Of a stretch of 8,029 nucleotides of DNA, positions 4,645-8,029 are shown one piece after another. Positions within the stretch are counted from its first letter, which is position 1; each line of letters opens with the position of its first letter. The notes below the pieces were generated by a model. It did not search any database, was not told the origin of the DNA, and was given only the letters and a program-made list of their open reading frames with translations. A program made the translations under genes and the position numbers. Source of the stretch: Candidatus Dadabacteria bacterium UBA2774 (GTDB lineage: Bacteria; Desulfobacterota_D; UBA1144; Nemesobacterales; UBA2774); contig DEIM01000125.1 in the NCBI GenBank assembly GCA_002352485.1, forward strand, positions 1 to 8,029. The letters run 5' to 3'.

Positions 4645-5729
4645 TGTTGAGACCCGAACCACCCGGAGATGATAGTCTCCGCTTTCTTTCCGTAAGGTGT
4701 GAAGCCCCGCGGTATATTACCCCTTTCATAACTGTTCATATCGGTGAAATATTTCCAAACAAATACTCCCGCTAGATATGGTTTATCGTTAAATACAACC
4801 GATGTTGCCTCATACGCTAGCGCTTGCTCTTCCTGGCTCACCTTTCCGTCTTTACTCCACTCCCAGGGCTTAATTGTAGTACCCTCGACAGACTTATAAC
4901 CTATCTCTGTGAAAATCACTTTTTTATTGTATTTCCGAGACAACTCTCTGACTGCAGGCTCGTATTTATACCAGCCCGACACAAGCTCTTTAAGCGTCGG
5001 ATTACTTTTCTTGGATAGCGGAAAGTATGCGTCAATTCCAATATAGTCAAGCACATTCCAGAACTCAATCTTTTTTGCATTCATCCCTTCGGCTGCGTAA
5101 GTGAGCTTGCCCGAGTATACGTCTCTTACATCACTGATGAGCGCTTTCCATTCTTTTGTGTATTTGCACATACCTACAAGCTCTGTTCCGACAACGAATA
5201 TCTCCACACCCGTTTCTTCGGCAAGCTCCGCCTCTGATAGAATGAACTTTCCATAGCTCGAGAACCACTCTTTCCTCTCAAGAGGGTCTTCAAAGTCGAT
5301 CTTGTTTCGCCAGTTGTCAGAATCAAGGTTATGTCCCCCGATCCAGATATGGGGCTTGAGCATGACCTTGAACCCTAACTCCTGCAAATTCTCAATTTCG
5401 GCCACCATGTACTTTTCAGCCATAGTCGGGTCGCGGTCCGAAATCACTTCCGTCTCTTTCCTGTTCCTCATATATGCAAACGTGTTTAGCTGGACTGTAT
5501 CGTAGCCCACGCTACTTAGATGAGAATGCATGGCTTTTGAGGGACGGGAGCCGTAACCGTTACCTATCCTGTGTATGTGGGCGAGCACAGCTCCTTTGTA
5601 CTTGAAGCTGTTTGATCCCGCCTCTCCCGAGGGTACTGAATTAGAAGCAGTAATAAGAGGAATTACAGCTAATAGGACCAAAATGAATAAAATAAACTTG
5701 AGTTGATGCTTACCCAGGAGCTCTGACAT
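4641..5729 (-). CDS. Membrane-anchored glycoside hydrolase family 113-like TIM-barrel protein
   Basis: A 362-residue exported protein. Residues 10-28 are a strong hydrophobic segment after a short basic N-terminus: a signal peptide or an uncleaved anchor. The rest resembles GH113 (beta-mannanase-like) TIM barrels: YKGAVLAH (44-51), VGYDTVQLNTFAYM (74-87), LGFKVMLKPHIWIGG (118-132), VVGTEL (179-184) with Glu183 as probable acid/base, YIGIDAYFPL (229-238), VIFTEIGYKS (271-280) with Glu275 as probable nucleophile, and GVFVWKY late in the barrel. Both expected catalytic glutamates on strands 4 and 7 are present, so activity on a beta-mannosidic or related glycan outside the cytoplasm is likely, though the true substrate is unknown. 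It begins 59 nt after the MFS gene and overlaps the methyltransferase start by 4 nt. ATG 5729 lacks an SD; a GGGG 13 nt upstream is too far to be convincing. Confidence 0.82.
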   Translation of the reverse strand: MSELLGKHQLKFILFILVLLAVIPLITASNSVPSGEAGSNSFKYKGAVLAHIHRIGNGYGSRPSKAMHSHLSSVGYDTVQLNTFAYMRNRKETEVISDRDPTMAEKYMVAEIENLQELGFKVMLKPHIWIGGHNLDSDNWRNKIDFEDPLERKEWFSSYGKFILSEAELAEETGVEIFVVGTELVGMCKYTKEWKALISDVRDVYSGKLTYAAEGMNAKKIEFWNVLDYIGIDAYFPLSKKSNPTLKELVSGWYKYEPAVRELSRKYNKKVIFTEIGYKSVEGTTIKPWEWSKDGKVSQEEQALAYEATSVVFNDKPYLAGVFVWKYFTDMNSYERGNIPRGFTPYGKKAETIISGWFGSQQ

Positions 5730-5731
5730 GA

Positions 5732-5760
5732 ATTATAAAATACCCCATACTCTAGGTATT
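5732..5760 (-). promoter_or_regulatory. TATAAT and inverted repeat upstream of the GH113-like gene
   Basis: In the 59-nt gap after the MFS stop, AATACC (5739-5744) and GGTATT (5755-5760) form a 6-bp inverted repeat with a 10-nt loop, and a perfect TATAAT lies on the minus strand at 5737-5732, just 2 nt before ATG 5729. If the TATAAT were a real -10, transcription would begin within the first codons, so either it is chance or the gene is normally read through from the MFS gene. The inverted repeat has no T-run long enough for a standard terminator. Confidence 0.25.
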
Positions 5761-5788
5761 AAATAGAAAGATGTCTTTCCGGGTAGGT

Positions 5789-7144
5789 TTAAGCGCCGTG
5801 TTTTCGATCAAGATATAACCAAGAGATAACCAGAACAAAAAAAGTAAAAACCGCAGTTGTAATAAAAACAATTCTGAATGTATGAACTTCTCTTAAAATA
5901 GCGCTCAGAACGGAAAGCCCTATGGTTGCTCCGAATATCTGAGCCGTAAGCACGATACCGCTTGCCTGGCCTTGCTTCTCTGCGGGTACCGAATTCATCA
6001 CAGCGACCAGTGCCGGAGCAAACATCCAGGCCACGGATATACCCCAGGCCACTAGAGTCGGCACAAGATACAGATAGCGATCTGTACCCACAGTCAACCC
6101 CATGAAAACAAGAGCTATTGCGGCCAAAAGGAGCCCTGCGAGCACGGGATATCTGGGACCATATCTGTCCGTTGCAGCCCCGGCTAAAGCGGCCGTTAGC
6201 GGGATCGGGACCATAGCGGGCAATAACGCCACTCCGGCCTTTAACGGGTCCATACGTAGAACCTCCTGTAAATAGAGCGCACCGAATACAATTACGGCTA
6301 TTTTGGTAAACTGGCCTGTAAATATAACGAGGTTTGAAGACAAGAACGTTTTATTCTTAAACAAATCTATCTCGATAAGTGGTTGTCTTACCTTAAGCTC
6401 CACAATGGTGAAAAATGCTAAGAACAACACTGCGGAAATAAAAAGCCCTACGATTACAGAAGACCCCCACCCCCATTCAGCTCCCTGCATTATTGCCAGT
6501 ACGAGTGAGCTTATACCTATAACCAGCGATACGAGTCCGAAAATATCAATTCTGGGCCGCGGCGCATCCAGAGAAGGCTCACGCCATGCAGCTAAAAACC
6601 CTAATACCAGCAATATTATGAGCGGTAAGTTGATCCAGAAGATCCAGCGCCAGGAGATCTCATCACTGAGATACCCCCCGATGAGCGGTCCGAGCGCGCT
6701 GCATGTTGAGCCGATCGAGCCGTAAATTCCCATCGCTATGCCCCGTTGCTCCGCGGGAAAAGTAAGAGCCAACAGCGCCATTGAGGCAGGGAAAATTACT
6801 GCGGCCCCGAGTCCCTGACACCCTCTTGCTACCAGCAGCCAGGTGGTCGTTTGGGCAAAACCGGCCACGAGAGAGAAAACACCGAATACAAGAACCCCTG
6901 CGATAAATAGCGTTTTATAACCCGTTATGTCGCCGAGCTTTCCGCCTACTGCTATAAAACCGGCAATCACCAGGAGATATGAGTTTATTACCCAGTGTGA
7001 TAATACAACTGACATCGAGAGATCATGCTGTATGGTAGGGAGAGCCACAGCCACCACAGTCTCGTCGAGCATTATTAGCCCGAACGCGAGACTCGCAGCT
7101 GTGAGTATAATCCACTTCCGGTTTTGATCGTTTATAAGTGCCAT
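5789..7144 (-). CDS. MFS drug:H+ antiporter, DHA2 (EmrB/QacA) family
   Basis: A 451-residue inner-membrane exporter predicted to have about 13-14 transmembrane segments. Seen: family motif LDETVVAVALPTI (26-38) in TM1, WVINSYLL (51-58), MFS motif A GGKLGDITGYKT (67-78), motif B RGCQGLGAA (107-115), and antiporter motif C GSIGSTCSALGPLIGGYL (142-159) followed by SWRWIFWINLPL. The TM1 LDxTVVxVALP pattern together with motif C marks the DHA2 drug-efflux group, which uses the proton gradient to expel hydrophobic compounds or organic cations; the actual substrate cannot be read from sequence. It starts 21 nt after the monooxygenase stop, so both are probably on one transcript and may handle the same compound. 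No clear SD precedes ATG 7144; the start overlaps the stop of a possible 5-codon frame as TAATG. Confidence 0.92.
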   Translation of the reverse strand: MALINDQNRKWIILTAASLAFGLIMLDETVVAVALPTIQHDLSMSVVLSHWVINSYLLVIAGFIAVGGKLGDITGYKTLFIAGVLVFGVFSLVAGFAQTTTWLLVARGCQGLGAAVIFPASMALLALTFPAEQRGIAMGIYGSIGSTCSALGPLIGGYLSDEISWRWIFWINLPLIILLVLGFLAAWREPSLDAPRPRIDIFGLVSLVIGISSLVLAIMQGAEWGWGSSVIVGLFISAVLFLAFFTIVELKVRQPLIEIDLFKNKTFLSSNLVIFTGQFTKIAVIVFGALYLQEVLRMDPLKAGVALLPAMVPIPLTAALAGAATDRYGPRYPVLAGLLLAAIALVFMGLTVGTDRYLYLVPTLVAWGISVAWMFAPALVAVMNSVPAEKQGQASGIVLTAQIFGATIGLSVLSAILREVHTFRIVFITTAVFTFFVLVISWLYLDRKHGA

Positions 7145-7161
7145 TACCGCCCGGCACTCAT
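7144..7161 (-). other. Possible 5-codon minicistron before the MFS gene
   Basis: Between the monooxygenase stop and the MFS start lies ATG AGT GCC GGG CGG TAA (MSAGR, minus strand), whose stop shares its last A with the MFS ATG (TAATG). If translated it would couple ribosomes into the MFS gene, which has no SD of its own. There is no SD for the minicistron either, so this may be chance. Confidence 0.15.
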
Positions 7162-7165
7162 TTTA

Positions 7166-8029
7166 CTACAAAATAAAAATTGTTGATAGGTACTCCTTGA
7201 GGTCAGAGGCGCTTGCCGGCTGGTTACGGAACGCGATATAGCCGTCAGGGCGTATGAGATAGAGACAGGTCTTAGCCGCTCCGAAGTCTCTGTGCATTTC
7301 AAGGTTTGTATCCATCCAGGTGGACGGTATTTCCGGCAGCCTGGACTTCAGCTCTCCCGAGCCCAGAATTAAATGGGGCTCAATGAGACTGCCGTAATCA
7401 CTTGTGATAAGATCATAAATTGGGCCAATCACCTCAAGTTCCATATCCTCGGGCTTGGTTCCTGTGAATATAAGAAGCTCATGCTCTGCTCCCTTAAAGA
7501 GCTTGTATAGGTCCACAGTATCATTGCCGTCCGGGCTTGATAGTGCGTAATCCTTCACTCTCTCACCGGCCTGCAAGTCATGATCACGGCCCAGATACCC
7601 CGGAGCCTCTTTAGACTCGAACCACCTCTCTTCAACAATTGGGCTGTCTTTGTAGTGGTAGTCAATCTGTGTGAGCAAATTTACAATCTTGCGCTGAACC
7701 GGGTCGATTTTAGACAGGACTCCGACCATCTTATTCCTTATGACGCTCAGTACCGGATTATGAATAGTAGCCATCTTGGTAGCAGTGTCCGTAAGGTCCA
7801 CGACTTCCTTTCCAATTTTATGTCTTTCCGTGTTGTAACTATCAAGAATTGTCACGGGTGATTCACCTTTCAAGACAAGTACCATTTTCCAGGCCAGGTT
7901 ATAGGCGTCCTGAATACCAGTGTTCATTCCCTGACCGCCCATCGGGCTGTGTATATGGGCCGCATCTCCCGACAAAAACACGCGTCCCTTGCCATAGCGG
8001 TCCACCATCCTGTGATGGAGCTTAAAGTA
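7166..8029 (-). CDS. FAD-dependent aromatic-type monooxygenase (partial, N-terminus outside window)
   Basis: The C-terminal 287 residues of a class A flavoprotein monooxygenase (PheA/MhpA/polyketide-hydroxylase type, normally about 500-600 residues). The frame stays open to the right edge, beginning YFKLHHRMVDRYGKGRVFL, so the Met at 8008 is internal and not the start. Seen (fragment numbering): FAD ribityl-phosphate motif GDAAHIHSPMGGQGMNTGIQ (21-40) followed by DAYNLAWKM, a YHYKDSPIVEERW linker typical of the phenol/polyketide hydroxylases, LGRDHDLQAGERVKDYAL, and a C-terminal thioredoxin-like domain ending with CLYLIRPDGYIAFRNQPA. These enzymes hydroxylate aromatic rings using NAD(P)H and O2. 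The N-terminal GxGxxG nucleotide motif and substrate-binding region are not visible, so the substrate is unknown. An efflux gene follows 21 nt downstream, suggesting detoxification, resistance or metabolite export. Confidence 0.9.
   Translation of the reverse strand, partial: YFKLHHRMVDRYGKGRVFLSGDAAHIHSPMGGQGMNTGIQDAYNLAWKMVLVLKGESPVTILDSYNTERHKIGKEVVDLTDTATKMATIHNPVLSVIRNKMVGVLSKIDPVQRKIVNLLTQIDYHYKDSPIVEERWFESKEAPGYLGRDHDLQAGERVKDYALSSPDGNDTVDLYKLFKGAEHELLIFTGTKPEDMELEVIGPIYDLITSDYGSLIEPHLILGSGELKSRLPEIPSTWMDTNLEMHRDFGAAKTCLYLIRPDGYIAFRNQPASASDLKEYLSTIFIL

Noticed and set aside
4645..4662. Upstream GTG start for the TGS1-like gene
   Set aside because: The ATGA overlap at 4644 is a standard coupled start, and the six extra residues add nothing recognisable.
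6303..6725. 140-residue open frame on the plus strand
   Set aside because: It lies wholly inside the MFS gene on the other strand; the MFS frame has clear family motifs and this frame has none.
7166..8008. Monooxygenase starting at Met 8008 as a complete short protein
   Set aside because: The frame continues upstream to the window edge with family-typical residues (YFKLHHR), and the FAD Rossmann N-terminal half is missing, so the gene is cut by the window.
1..8029. CRISPR array, insertion sequence, tRNA or phage attachment site
   Set aside because: No regularly spaced repeats, transposase motifs, cloverleaf-capable segments or long terminal inverted repeats were noticed by eye on either strand.

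Overview
The window looks like a piece of a bacterial chromosome from a mid-GC lineage. It is gene-dense, genes are closely spaced on both strands, start sites carry Shine-Dalgarno (SD) sequences in several but not all cases, and exported proteins have Sec signal peptides, including a c-type haem protein. No rRNA, tRNA, CRISPR array, transposase or phage gene is visible. I cannot name the organism. The mix of genes (polyphosphate glucokinase, cytochrome P460, a pteridine-reductase-type FolM, a bacterial TGS1-like methyltransferase) and the frequent ATA isoleucine codons would suit a poorly cultured lineage, but that is only an impression.

Layout. Positions 1-497 (minus): 5' part of a ROK-family polyphosphate glucokinase that runs off the left edge. 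498-725: divergent intergenic region. 726-1049 (plus): small multidrug resistance (SMR) transporter of the SugE/Gdx-like type. A hairpin at 1067-1092 separates it from a convergent gene at 1104-1658 (minus) for an exported cytochrome P460-family haem protein. 1659-1780: divergent promoter region. 1781-3267 (plus): compact pterin/folate operon of a pteridine-reductase-like SDR (folM type), dihydroneopterin aldolase (folB) and a short HPPK (folK). 3385-4017 (plus): exported protein of unknown function made of two related halves. 4021-8029 (minus): four genes in one direction, read from the right edge: an FAD-dependent aromatic-type monooxygenase (5' end outside the window), an MFS drug-type exporter, a membrane-anchored GH113-like TIM-barrel protein, and a TGS1-like RNA methyltransferase whose start overlaps the previous stop (ATGA).

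How the genes fit together. The clearest functional unit is folM-folB-folK: FolB makes 6-hydroxymethyl-dihydropterin, FolK pyrophosphorylates it, and the SDR supplies a pterin or dihydrofolate reductase activity. The monooxygenase and MFS exporter sit 21 nt apart and could act on the same small aromatic compound. The GH113-like protein and the methyltransferase are translationally overlapped, but no shared role is evident. Apart from the folate operon, I see no convincing multi-gene novel system. The points most worth following are the eukaryote-cap-methylase-like protein in a bacterium, the shortened FolK missing part of its usual ATP-binding segment, the FolM-type reductase in the folate operon, and the two-repeat secreted protein.
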